16,080 bases of DNA from Flavobacteriales bacterium (lineage in GTDB: Bacteria > Bacteroidota > Bacteroidia > Flavobacteriales > BACL11). The translations under genes and the position numbers were made by a program. Positions 7,128 to 15,191 of the stretch are shown here, piece by piece. The stretch lies in contig PCBP01000062.1 of the NCBI GenBank assembly GCA_002730985.1, positions 1 to 16,080 on the forward strand, written 5' to 3'. Numbering within the stretch: position 1 is the stretch's first letter; each line of letters opens with the position of its first letter. The notes beneath the pieces were generated by a model, which saw only the letters and a program-made list of their open reading frames with translations, ran no database searches and was not told the origin of the DNA.

Positions 7128-8924
7128 CTATTCAGATGAATAATCTTCAAGCATATTAATAAAATATTTATTATTTTTGCTAAGGTATTTAAAGCTACCG
7201 GAACCTTCAATCATTCCTTCCCTGAATACATATATCTTATCAAATTCTTTGAGTATAGAAGGCTTATGAGTAACAGCAATAATAGTACTAAAATTTGATT
7301 TAAAAATAGATTTATATATATTTTTTTCTAGGACAGTATCCATTGCGCTTGTAGCCTCATCCAATATTAATATATTTCCTCCTCGCATTAATGCTCTTGC
7401 AATGGCAATGCATTGTTTTTGGCCACCTGAGACGATTTGTTTATCATCTGATAATAATGTATCTAAACCGCTTGGTAGTTTAGCAACTAATTCTTGCAAT
7501 TCTGAGTCCAAAAGGATCTTATCTAAATTTATTTTTTTCTTTTTATTAAATACAGTCCCAAAAGCAATATTTTCTTTAATAGATGCTTCTAGAAAAAATA
7601 CTTTTTGAGGAACATATGAAAAATTCAATCTATACTTATCTAAGTCGTTAAAAGAAAGCTCTTGGCTATCAATTAAAATCTGCCCATGAGTTGGCTCCAT
7701 AAATCCTAAGAGTAAATCTATAAAAGTAGATTTACCAGAACCGCTTGGCCCTACTATTGCAATCTTTTCATGATTCTTAATTGACAGATTAATATTCTCT
7801 AACGAATGGGCATTAGCATTCAGATGTTTAAATGAAATATCCTTAAAAACTATCGAATCTTCAATAATTATAGGTTCTTTGTAATTATTACTCTTGATTT
7901 TAAGAGATTGATCAAACTCTAAAAATAAATCTGAAATATTCTTCAAATAGGGCAAACGAACATAAATCTCATGAGAAAAATAGAAAATATTTTGGAATGC
8001 TGGAAGTAGTTTCAAAGCAGCAATACCATAAATTGAAAAAGTTGCGAAGAATACAGCTGGATCTACGTTCTTAATTTTTGTAAAAAGTAGTAAGCCAACT
8101 AAAGCTATTAAGATTAGTGAGTCTATAAAAGACCTTGGTATTTGAGCTATAGCCATATTAGAGCCTTTAGCCTTTGCAAAACTATTATTTAATTCTGAGA
8201 ATTTTGACAGTACTTCTTCTTGAGAATTATAAAAAATAATTTCTTTTAGAGACCCAAACATATTTTTTACTACATTCAGTATTGAATCCAATAACTGAGT
8301 TTGATTTAAACTATTAAAAGTAATTATTGGTTTAGTGCCAAAAAATATTATTAGATAGGTTATGGAAAGCATTGCTACGATAATTATCGTAAGCTGGGTA
8401 TTAAAGATTAATAAAAAACCGATTATTAATAATGCGAGGATGCATTTACTGAAAAGATGCATAAGAAAATATAATATGTCTGATACCTCATTACCATCAT
8501 TAATAACTCTAGACATACTTTTTGATGTAGGCATTTGAGTAAACTTAAGCAAGTCCATGTAGAGAAAATATTCAACGACTTTAGACTTAATATTTGCTCC
8601 AAGTATCTGTGAATATATGCCTATATAACGAATTGCAGACATTGAAGCTATTATATTTACAATAGAATAACCAATAATGAAGATACAAAGAACGTATGAT
8701 GAGTTGTATGCGGAGAGATTAAATAATATTAGAATTTTTTGGAAAAAATTACTGTTAGATAAAATAGAATCTAAATTATTTAAATTTACAATTAAAAAAG
8801 AGATCAGTGCTAACCCAACTACCTCCATCAAAGCAATAATAATTAATATTACTGAAATTAGATAAAACTTAAGAATATCTTTTGATGACAGTATGGACTG
8901 TAAAGATTTGACTAGGAAAAACAT
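7128..8924 (-). CDS. ABC exporter, probable lipid-linked oligosaccharide flippase (PglK/MsbA type)
   Basis: This 598-residue half-transporter has an N-terminal membrane domain (about residues 1-330, roughly six hydrophobic helices) fused to a C-terminal ATPase. ATPase motifs are complete: Walker A GPSGSGKST at 392-400, Q-loop glutamine near 440 in YVPQ, signature VSGGQKQ at 498-504, Walker B ILILDE ending with E523, and the H-loop in AVTHK (H553). The fold is that of homodimeric exporters such as MsbA and Campylobacter PglK. Its place at the head of a minus-strand unit with gmd, fcl and a WecA-like transferase suggests it flips an undecaprenyl-linked glycan, a job otherwise done by Wzx, which is not seen here. 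MsbA itself (lipid A) is less likely given this context. A peptide or other lipid exporter cannot be excluded. Confidence 0.85.
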   Translation of the reverse strand: MFFLVKSLQSILSSKDILKFYLISVILIIIALMEVVGLALISFLIVNLNNLDSILSNSNFFQKILILFNLSAYNSSYVLCIFIIGYSIVNIIASMSAIRYIGIYSQILGANIKSKVVEYFLYMDLLKFTQMPTSKSMSRVINDGNEVSDILYFLMHLFSKCILALLIIGFLLIFNTQLTIIIVAMLSITYLIIFFGTKPIITFNSLNQTQLLDSILNVVKNMFGSLKEIIFYNSQEEVLSKFSELNNSFAKAKGSNMAIAQIPRSFIDSLILIALVGLLLFTKIKNVDPAVFFATFSIYGIAALKLLPAFQNIFYFSHEIYVRLPYLKNISDLFLEFDQSLKIKSNNYKEPIIIEDSIVFKDISFKHLNANAHSLENINLSIKNHEKIAIVGPSGSGKSTFIDLLLGFMEPTHGQILIDSQELSFNDLDKYRLNFSYVPQKVFFLEASIKENIAFGTVFNKKKKINLDKILLDSELQELVAKLPSGLDTLLSDDKQIVSGGQKQCIAIARALMRGGNILILDEATSAMDTVLEKNIYKSIFKSNFSTIIAVTHKPSILKEFDKIYVFREGMIEGSGSFKYLSKNNKYFINMLEDYSSE

Positions 8925-9170
8925 GATACAGTCTTATAGAAAAGCATTAAAAAAATAGAAGGTATAAATTAATTTGAGGAATAATATTCATGTATAAATT
9001 GTGGGGTATTTTACATTAAATTTCAGACCATTATTTGCACATGACAATATCATATAACATTAGACAGGATGCTACCTGTAAAAAAAATGAAACTTATTTT
9101 TAATAAATAAAAATCCCGTATTAAACATATATAAAAATTGGCTAACGAAAGATTCAAAAAGAGATGAAGC
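8925..9170. other. Divergent intergenic region between the ABC gene and the methyltransferase gene
   Basis: About 245 nt of very AT-rich DNA separate two oppositely oriented transcription units, so promoters for both are expected. I see several TATAAA/TATAAC-like boxes (for example around 8992 and 9053) but none with a well-spaced -35 partner. The only clear structured element is the short palindrome at 9064-9079. No small ORF or RNA gene is recognisable. Confidence 0.5.
9064..9079. promoter_or_regulatory. Short inverted repeat, possible operator
   Basis: The perfect 5-bp arms ACAGG and CCTGT flank a 6-nt centre (ATGCTA), and eight A residues follow on the plus strand. It sits midway between divergent genes, where an operator would be expected. 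On neither strand is it followed by a T-run, so it is not a standard terminator. The arms are in the reverse orientation to a LexA box. Confidence 0.2.
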
Positions 9171-10115
9171 ATGAATTTTAATAATTTTACGGAACCTGGT
9201 ACTAGCAAAAAACTTGATGATGATTCAGATATATTAGTAGAGGTAAAAAATCTGAAACAGAAAAACGAAAGAACTATTCCAAGATTTGTCCAATCTGAGA
9301 ATTATGCAAAAGCATTTGGAATGCAATGGAATAAATTCAAAAAAACGCAACTTGATTCGTTCACAAAACAACCAATTTCCTATAATCGCTTAAGGACTGC
9401 ATTTGGGTCTAATTTAAATGAATTAAAAGGGAAAAAAGTTTTAGAAGCAGGGTGTGGTTCTGGGAGATTTACTGAAATCTTACTATCACACGGAGCAGAA
9501 GTTTACGCTTTTGATTACTCTAATGCTGTCGATGCAAATTATGATAATAATATGCCTCATGAACGCTTAACATTATTTCAAGCTGATATCAGAAAAATTC
9601 CATTTCCAGAAAATTTTTTTGACATAGTTATTTGTTTAGGTGTTCTTCAGCATACTCCTTCAACAAGTCAGAGTATCTCTGAGCTAAATAGAGTAACTAG
9701 ATCTCAAGGTAAAATTATATTTGATCATTATAAATCTAATATAGGTCATTATTTTTCTCTCTATATTCCAATTTGGCTGATCATTAAAAATATTAAGCCA
9801 TCAAACCAAATGAAAATTACAGATTGGCTTACAAGAAAATTCTTCCCAATCCATTGGTATTTTAGAAAAAATAATCTTATTCAATTTATACTTAGAAGAT
9901 TTTCTCCAATCTCTTTTTACTATGGTCAATTTAACCTTTCTAGCGAGCAACATTATGAATTTTCTAGACTAGATACTCATGATAAAAATACTGATCAATA
10001 TAAAAGACACATGACTGAAAATAAATTTAAAAAAATGATTGAAAAATATAATTATCAATCCTATGAGATAAATTCTAGAGGAAACGGACTAGAGTGTATC
10101 GCATTGAAGAAATAA
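9171..10115 (+). CDS. Class I SAM-dependent methyltransferase
   Basis: This 314-residue protein has a Rossmann-type methyltransferase core at about residues 85-190. Motif I is VLEAGCGSGRF at 90-100, the acidic residue at the end of strand 2 is D115 in YAFDYS, motif II is QADIRKIPFP (137-146), and the segment DIVICLGVLQHTPS (151-164) matches the type-11 methyltransferase pattern. The N-terminal 70 residues and the C-terminal 110 residues are specific to this protein and presumably bind the acceptor. It opens the plus-strand cassette, ends 9 nt before the asparagine-synthase gene, and lies in a polysaccharide locus, so methylation of a sugar or glycan end is the likely role. The acceptor is not determinable. 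A weak purine-rich sequence (AGAGATGAAG) precedes the ATG. Confidence 0.85.
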   Translation: MNFNNFTEPGTSKKLDDDSDILVEVKNLKQKNERTIPRFVQSENYAKAFGMQWNKFKKTQLDSFTKQPISYNRLRTAFGSNLNELKGKKVLEAGCGSGRFTEILLSHGAEVYAFDYSNAVDANYDNNMPHERLTLFQADIRKIPFPENFFDIVICLGVLQHTPSTSQSISELNRVTRSQGKIIFDHYKSNIGHYFSLYIPIWLIIKNIKPSNQMKITDWLTRKFFPIHWYFRKNNLIQFILRRFSPISFYYGQFNLSSEQHYEFSRLDTHDKNTDQYKRHMTENKFKKMIEKYNYQSYEINSRGNGLECIALKK

Positions 10116-10124
10116 AAAAAAATA

Positions 10125-11291
10125 ATGTGTGGAATACTTGGCTTCTCATCTCATAAGGTATCTTTCAATACTGAAAGATTTCGTAAGAATATAAAACTAC
10201 TTAATCATAGAGGGCCAGATCATAATGATTACTGGCTAAGTACTGATGAAAAACATTTCATGGGCTTTACTAGGCTTTCAATAATGGACTTGAGTGCATC
10301 TGGTAATCAACCAATGTTTAGCTCTTCTAAGGAATTCGGAATAGTTTTCAATGGAGAAATATATAATCATCAAGAGCTCAAAAAGGAATTAATTAATCTT
10401 GGCCATGAGTTTAACTCAAGATCTGATACAGAAGTTTTGTTGAATTCATATATTGAATGGGGAGAGAACTGCTTACAAAAACTTGAAGGCATGTTTGCAT
10501 TTGCTCTTATGGATAAAAAAAGTAAGCAGCTTATTCTAGCCAGAGATAGAGCAGGAGAAAAGCCTTTATATTACTTTACAAAAGAAGGTTTGATAGCTTA
10601 TGCGAGTGAACTAAAACCACTTGTTGAATCCATTGAAGACTCAAAAGAAATGAATATAAATGCCTTCAATCACTATCTTGGAAATGGATATATACCAAGA
10701 GAAGAATCAATATATTTAAATATTAATAAATTGATTCCTGGAGAGTATCTAATTTTTAATACTGAAACAGGTAAATTAAAAAAAGATAAGTATTGGGACC
10801 TTAATAAACTTATTACCAGAAAATTAGAATCTCAAAAGAATTCTTCAGAAATATTACTAGCAAATAAATTAGAACAACTGTTGGAAACATCAGTCAGACA
10901 AAGATTAATATCAGATGCTCCGCTAGGCATGATGTTAAGTGGAGGAGTAGATTCAAGCCTTATGGTAGCAATTGCCTCTAGATTTAAAGAAAACCTTGAT
11001 ACTTATACAGTCATCTTTCCTGATAATAAAATTTTTAATGAACAGAAATATGCAAAATTAATTTCAAAAAAGTTTAAAACTAACCATCATGAATTAGAGG
11101 CAAACTCTATAGAGCCAGAAATCATAGAAAAACTAGTATACTTCTTTGATGAGCCAATGACTGATTCCTCAATGATTCCAACATATATTCTTTGCAAAGA
11201 AATGAGTAATTTTTGCAAAGTGGCTATTGGAGGAGATGGCGGAGATGAGCTTTTGGTGGTTACAATCATTACAGCAGACTACTTCTATTAA
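10125..11291 (+). CDS. asnB: Asparagine synthase (glutamine-hydrolysing), N-terminal part of a frameshifted gene
   Basis: This is a class II glutamine amidotransferase joined to an AsnB-type synthetase domain. The catalytic Cys2 in MCGILGF fixes the start. NHRGPD lies at 27-32, GFTRLSIMDLS at 47-57, FNGEIYNHQEL at 75-85, RSDTEVLL at 99-106 and the ATP-binding LSGGVDSS at 271-278. The frame is correct to GGDGGDEL near residue 375, then reads 13 unrelated residues to a stop. Adding one T to the TTTT run at 11251-11254 restores the expected FGGY and joins the next reading frame, giving about 632 residues, the normal size. In polysaccharide loci such proteins (for example WbpS, WbtH) amidate uronic acids, which may be the role here; true asparagine synthesis is the alternative. 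As written, the synthetase half is cut short. Confidence 0.9.
   Translation: MCGILGFSSHKVSFNTERFRKNIKLLNHRGPDHNDYWLSTDEKHFMGFTRLSIMDLSASGNQPMFSSSKEFGIVFNGEIYNHQELKKELINLGHEFNSRSDTEVLLNSYIEWGENCLQKLEGMFAFALMDKKSKQLILARDRAGEKPLYYFTKEGLIAYASELKPLVESIEDSKEMNINAFNHYLGNGYIPREESIYLNINKLIPGEYLIFNTETGKLKKDKYWDLNKLITRKLESQKNSSEILLANKLEQLLETSVRQRLISDAPLGMMLSGGVDSSLMVAIASRFKENLDTYTVIFPDNKIFNEQKYAKLISKKFKTNHHELEANSIEPEIIEKLVYFFDEPMTDSSMIPTYILCKEMSNFCKVAIGGDGGDELLVVTIITADYFY
11251..11254 (+). other. One-base frameshift site in the asparagine synthase gene
   Basis: The codons around this TTTT run should encode DELFGGYNHYSRLL but lose one base, diverting the frame to a stop at 11289-11291. Inserting one T gives continuous coding into the downstream frame, with conserved AsnB motifs on both sides. 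It is either a sequencing or assembly error in a homopolymer, or a real inactivating deletion. Confidence 0.85.
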
Positions 11292-11296
11292 ATAAT

Positions 11297-12022
11297 TTGA
11301 GTAAATTTATCCCATTCACTATCAGGAAATATGCTGCAAAAAATATATTAAAAATATTACCTCTTAATTTAAGAGGTAGAAAAACAATCGAGTTATTTGG
11401 ACAGGATTTAAATCACTTAGATTTCTCTACATCTTTGATGTTTGATTTAAATCAGAGAAATAATTTGCTTATGAATCAATCTAGATTCCTAAAAAATATA
11501 GAATTTTCTAAAAATGAGAAAGATATTTCAGAAAATGATTTTGTGACGAGAATGACGGCTCATGATTTTCAGAATTTTATGTCTGAAGATATCTTAGTAA
11601 AAATTGATCGCGCTAGCATGGCGCATTCACTAGAAATAAGATCTCCATTCCTGGATAGTAGGATTATTAATTTTGCGTTTACAGAAGTCCCATCAAAACT
11701 TAAGGTTCATGGGCAAAAAAAGAAAATTTTACTAAAAACTCTTGCAAAAAGAATCTTGCCCTCCGAGTTTGACTTACAAAGAAAACAGGGTTTCTCTATA
11801 CCAATTAATAATCTATTAATTAAGGGTCATTGGCATGATTATTTTCATAATAAAATTTTATCCTTTGAGGGTATTGAGATAAATAAAGAATATGCTCTCA
11901 ATATGCTAGCTGAACAAAAAAAGGGTACTCATAATGGAGAAAAGCTTTTTTCTTTAGTCCAATTTATTTGCTGGCACGAAAAACATATAAATATTGATAA
12001 TACTCTCAAACCAACTCTATGA
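11297..12022 (+). CDS. asnB: Asparagine synthase, C-terminal part of the frameshifted gene
   Basis: This frame continues the synthetase domain of the preceding gene. The listed start is a TTG at 11297-11299, but homology carries on upstream in this frame to the frameshift at 11251-11254, so it is not a natural start. Recognisable AsnB motifs are RMTAHDFQNFMSEDILVKID, RASMAHSLEIRSPFLD and RKQGFSIPINNLL. They complete the synthetase active site of the enzyme whose Cys2 glutaminase half is encoded at 10125-11291. There is no Shine-Dalgarno before the TTG, so independent translation is doubtful. The last codons overlap the next gene as ATGA, showing that the original gene was tightly coupled to the glycosyltransferase that follows. 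The 241-residue piece alone lacks the PP-loop and glutaminase and should be inactive. Confidence 0.85.
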   Translation: MSKFIPFTIRKYAAKNILKILPLNLRGRKTIELFGQDLNHLDFSTSLMFDLNQRNNLLMNQSRFLKNIEFSKNEKDISENDFVTRMTAHDFQNFMSEDILVKIDRASMAHSLEIRSPFLDSRIINFAFTEVPSKLKVHGQKKKILLKTLAKRILPSEFDLQRKQGFSIPINNLLIKGHWHDYFHNKILSFEGIEINKEYALNMLAEQKKGTHNGEKLFSLVQFICWHEKHINIDNTLKPTL

Positions 12023-13158
12023 GATCTAAACTAGCATTTATTATCAATGAATATGCTTTTTTTAAATCGCATCGATATCATTTAATTAATTTATTATCTA
12101 GTTATTACGATGTTGAGATAATTACTGACCTCTCTGCTTTGAAAGATCTCAAAACAGATATTGGCACTAACTCAAATATCAAGTTCACCCATTCCTCTAA
12201 AAGGACACCCTCAATTAATCCTCTAAAATTTTTTACTTTTATCCAGCAATTAAAAAATAAAATCGACAGAATTGATCCTGATTATATATTTTTTGTTTCT
12301 TTAGAAAATTGTTTCATTGGTGCAATATTATCTAAATATATCGATACAAAAAATAATTTTTTTCTTGTCACCGGACTAGGATCATTTTTTAATACAAATT
12401 CCTTTAAAGGAAAGCTTAAAAAACTTCTATACAAGATAGTATTTCAATTCTTACTGAGTCCAAAAAATAAATTTGTCTTTCAAAATATCGATGATCAAAC
12501 AGATCTAAAGCTTTTCATTACGAATAATCAAATAAAGTCATCCATTATCGAAGGTAATGGCATTGATACTAATAAACTTAGATTCCATGAAAGATTTATG
12601 AAAAATCTTAATCAAGAAATAAAATTTTTATTAGCATCAAAACTTCAAAAAGAAAAAGGTATTCTTGAATTTATAAACGCATCAAAAGTTTTAAAAAAGA
12701 GATATCCGGAAACGTCATTCTATATTGCTGGTGAATTTGATCCGACTAATAAACTATCAATTGAGAGATCTGAATTTAATGCTATGAGAGAATGCAAAGA
12801 AATAAATTATCTAGGCTTCATTCAAAATAATGAAATGCCAGCTTTATTCAAAGAGTATGATGTATTTATACTTCCCTCATATAGAGAAGGGCTACCGTCT
12901 GTTGCGTTAGAGGCTGCTGCAACAGGGATGCCATTAATTATGTCTAATGTCCCAGGTTGTAAATCAATTATAGAAAATAATAAAAACGGTTACTTAATAG
13001 AACCTAAGTCAAAGAGCTCTATTATTGTAGCTGTAGAAAAAATTATCAATAATAAAGAAAAACTCGAGTATTTTAGTCATCGATCAAGAGCAATCGTTGA
13101 AGAAAGATTTAAAATTGAGAAGATTTTAACTCAATATCTAGACTTAATAAATTCATAG
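12019..13158 (+). CDS. Glycosyltransferase family 4 (GT-B fold)
   Basis: This 379-residue cytosolic or membrane-associated enzyme would add one sugar from a nucleotide sugar to the growing lipid-linked glycan. The C-terminal nucleotide-binding domain is typical of GT4: KFLLASKLQKEKGILEFI at about 202-219, YLGFIQNNEMPALF at 264-277, and the E-x7-E motif in YREGLPSVALEAA (E290, E298) followed by GMPLIMSNVPGCKSIIE. The N-terminal acceptor domain has the GLGSFFN loop at 119-125 and FVFQNIDDQ near 152-160, features seen in the PglA/RfaB-like branch. It overlaps the asparagine synthase stop by 4 nt (ATGA) and is the last gene of the plus-strand cassette, converging on the GT2 gene 39 nt away. Donor and linkage are unknown; UDP-HexNAc, GDP-fucose or dTDP-rhamnose are all available candidates. 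Confidence 0.9.
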   Translation: MRSKLAFIINEYAFFKSHRYHLINLLSSYYDVEIITDLSALKDLKTDIGTNSNIKFTHSSKRTPSINPLKFFTFIQQLKNKIDRIDPDYIFFVSLENCFIGAILSKYIDTKNNFFLVTGLGSFFNTNSFKGKLKKLLYKIVFQFLLSPKNKFVFQNIDDQTDLKLFITNNQIKSSIIEGNGIDTNKLRFHERFMKNLNQEIKFLLASKLQKEKGILEFINASKVLKKRYPETSFYIAGEFDPTNKLSIERSEFNAMRECKEINYLGFIQNNEMPALFKEYDVFILPSYREGLPSVALEAAATGMPLIMSNVPGCKSIIENNKNGYLIEPKSKSSIIVAVEKIINNKEKLEYFSHRSRAIVEERFKIEKILTQYLDLINS

Positions 13159-13197
13159 GAATTCTATTTTTAATTTACTTATCTAAAAATTTTTATA

Positions 13198-14181
13198 CTA
13201 ATTTATCCATTCTTTAATCTTATATTGAGAAAATGCTAGAAGTTTATTCATATCTAAAATCCAAGATAAACAAAAAATAATAAAAAAATTAATTGGAAAT
13301 AAAAATTTGAAACTCTCGCCCTTTTTTAGAGGTAAAAATATCCCCCTGTAACAAAAATAAGTAATTAATATTGATCCAATACTTATCTTTGTAATATTGG
13401 GAATATAAAAAACACTCGCAGGATCCCAAGTCGCCATGATCCAATTCCAATTAAACGCAGCAATGACAATAAATGCTGCTATTACATAGAAATATAAATC
13501 TACATGGGCCCTCAGTGAAGGCAAGATAGATGCGCTTAGATAATTCCTGTGCCACTTTTTTATTATAGAAAAGTATGATGCATTCGATAATCCACGATAG
13601 ATTATTCTCTCTTTTGGTTTTGAAATATTTAAACGATGAAGATTTACTCTGCTCATCCAATCTCCATCTTCACCTCCTCTAACTGATTCAATAAATAACC
13701 CACATTTCAGAAAAACATCTTTATGAAAAATTGATCCTGGAAGAGTCCTTATGGATTTTTTTCCATATGAAGACGCTCTAATAATTTTCTCTGTATGAGT
13801 TTTTGCCTCATAGTGTGTATAACCCCATACTCCTTCAGATTCTTGTTTTTTTAATATCTCAAAACCAGATTTTAGCCATTCATTTGAAGGAATTGTTCTA
13901 ACATCTAGAAAAGCAAGAATATTATTTTCTGTTGAAAAAACTCCAATATTCCTAGCTGCACCAGGGAATAAGTCATCACCAAATGTAATTTTCAATGTGA
14001 TATTATTATCATCACAAAATTTAGAGAAATCTTCAGAAATCTTTAATTTAGATTTTGAAGAATCAATTAACAATATCTCATTAGGATAAAGAGTCCATAA
14101 CTTGATATTACTAAGCAGTTCAGATAGCTCTCGTTCTGAATCTGAATGTGGGATTATTAAAGATATCTTATTGTTATCCAT
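13198..14181 (-). CDS. Membrane-anchored glycosyltransferase family 2 (GT-A fold)
   Basis: This 327-residue protein has an N-terminal GT2 domain (about 1-220) and three hydrophobic segments at roughly 229-245, 266-284 and 295-310 that should anchor it in the inner membrane. GT2 features are the opening ISLIIPHSDSERELSELL, NEILLIDSS at 34-42, PGAARNIG at 73-80, FLDVRTIPSNEWL at 91-103 and the late acidic motif RGGEDGDW at 168-175. The canonical metal-binding D-x-D is D-V-R here, so the metal site is altered or another acid substitutes. An AAGGA lies about 10 nt before the ATG. It follows rfbD on the same strand after 128 nt, and rhamnose transfer is a reasonable but unproven guess. Its 3' end converges with the GT4 gene. 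Confidence 0.85.
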   Translation of the reverse strand: MDNNKISLIIPHSDSERELSELLSNIKLWTLYPNEILLIDSSKSKLKISEDFSKFCDDNNITLKITFGDDLFPGAARNIGVFSTENNILAFLDVRTIPSNEWLKSGFEILKKQESEGVWGYTHYEAKTHTEKIIRASSYGKKSIRTLPGSIFHKDVFLKCGLFIESVRGGEDGDWMSRVNLHRLNISKPKERIIYRGLSNASYFSIIKKWHRNYLSASILPSLRAHVDLYFYVIAAFIVIAAFNWNWIMATWDPASVFYIPNITKISIGSILITYFCYRGIFLPLKKGESFKFLFPINFFIIFCLSWILDMNKLLAFSQYKIKEWIN

Positions 14182-14309
14182 TCATCTATATCCTTATATC
14201 AATCAATGCCTTATTAAGATTCAATGTACTAGGTTTTCAAAATTATTATAGATTATAAACCCCATCAAATAATTTTCTTCTGATCTTAATTTATCTTATC
14301 GAAATAAAA
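14182..14309. other. Intergenic region between rfbD and the GT2 gene
   Basis: The 128 nt between two same-strand genes are AT-rich. They contain the rfbD-end hairpin on one side and the GT2 Shine-Dalgarno on the other. A TTGAAA on the minus strand has only a poor -10 partner, so I cannot tell whether GT2 has its own promoter. Confidence 0.4.
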
Positions 14310-14314
14310 TTAAG
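14285..14314 (-). terminator. AT-rich hairpin at the end of rfbD, weak terminator candidate
   Basis: On the minus strand CTTAATTT and AAATTAAG form an 8-bp stem, with a two-base mismatch, three more pairs and a CGAT loop. It overlaps the rfbD stop codon (14310-14312). The stem has one G-C pair and no U-run follows, so it is a poor intrinsic terminator; it could instead stabilise the mRNA end. Confidence 0.25.
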
Positions 14315-15191
14315 CTAACACAGCACTCTTAATTACATCTGGTAAAGATTCCTTCCAATTGGATGGGTTTACTCCAAAAGCTTTACAAAACTTAGAAGAA
14401 TCTAAGACTGAATAATTAGGTCTTTTAGCCTTTGCTTGAAAATCTTTAGCCAAGATCTTATTGAGATTTGGAATTTTTTCTATATATCCAAGATTATTTG
14501 CCACAAAAAATATTTCATTTGTAAATTCAAACCAAGAACATTCTTGATCTCCTGCATAGTGATATATTCCGCTATCAAAATTATTCTCTGATATTTTTTT
14601 TATTGGTTTAAGTATTGCATCAGCTAAATGTCCTGCATAGGTAGGGCAACCTATTTGATCGCATATAACGTCAATAGTTTTCTTTTGCTTACTAATTTTA
14701 AGCATTGTTTTAAGAAAATTTTTACCATATTCACTAAAAAGCCATGATGTCCTTATAATCATATAAGAATCGCAGTTCTCCTGAATTCGTTGCTCTCCAG
14801 CCAACTTACTCATACCATAAAAAGATTTTGGATTAACGTCATCCTCAGGTTTATAAGGTATCTCAGATCTCCCATCAAAAACATAATCAGTTGATATATG
14901 TATAAGTGGTGTATCAATTTTCTTACAAATCTTAGAGAGATTTTCAGGACCTGACTCATTAGCTAAGATTGCATCCTTTTTATCAATCTCAGATTTTTCA
15001 ACATCTGTGTATGCTGCTGTATTAATTATTACTCTTGGCTTAATTTCTCCAATAATTCTCGCGGTTTCGTCATATTTTGTTATATCCATCTCTTTTTTAT
15101 CTAAAGATATGTAATCTAAATCAGAAAAATTCAATCTATCGACAAGACAGTGGCCTAACTGGCCATTTTTTCCAGAAACTAAAATTGTCAT
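14310..15191 (-). CDS. rfbD: dTDP-4-dehydrorhamnose reductase
   Basis: RfbD (RmlD) carries out the last step to dTDP-L-rhamnose, reducing dTDP-4-keto-L-rhamnose with NAD(P)H. The 293 residues match the family length. It is an extended short-chain dehydrogenase with SGKNGQLG at 6-13 (GxxGxxG), NTAAYTDVEKSE at 57-68, HISTDYVFDG at 98-107, and the Tyr-Lys pair in FYGMSKLAGE (Y125, K129). IIRTSWLFSEYGKNF and CDQIGCPTYAGHLADAI are typical RmlD substrate-domain signatures. It overlaps rfbC by 4 nt (ATGA), so translation is coupled. An AT-rich hairpin covers its stop codon. Together with rfbA and rfbC upstream it forms the standard rhamnose set; rfbB, which is needed for the pathway, is probably just beyond the right edge. 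Confidence 0.96.
   Translation of the reverse strand: MTILVSGKNGQLGHCLVDRLNFSDLDYISLDKKEMDITKYDETARIIGEIKPRVIINTAAYTDVEKSEIDKKDAILANESGPENLSKICKKIDTPLIHISTDYVFDGRSEIPYKPEDDVNPKSFYGMSKLAGEQRIQENCDSYMIIRTSWLFSEYGKNFLKTMLKISKQKKTIDVICDQIGCPTYAGHLADAILKPIKKISENNFDSGIYHYAGDQECSWFEFTNEIFFVANNLGYIEKIPNLNKILAKDFQAKAKRPNYSVLDSSKFCKAFGVNPSNWKESLPDVIKSAVLA

Noticed and set aside
9064..9079. LexA (SOS) box
   Set aside because: The arms read ACAG-N8-CTGT, the reverse of the LexA CTGT-N8-ACAG arrangement.
11245..11300. Programmed -1 ribosomal frameshift in the asparagine synthase gene
   Set aside because: The CTTTTGG sequence does not fit the X-XXY-YYZ slippery pattern and no clear downstream stem-loop is visible. 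A simple one-base homopolymer deletion explains the data better.
13159..13197. Intrinsic terminator between the convergent GT4 and GT2 genes
   Set aside because: The only symmetry is an A5T5 tract with no G/C stem, which is unremarkable in AT-rich DNA.
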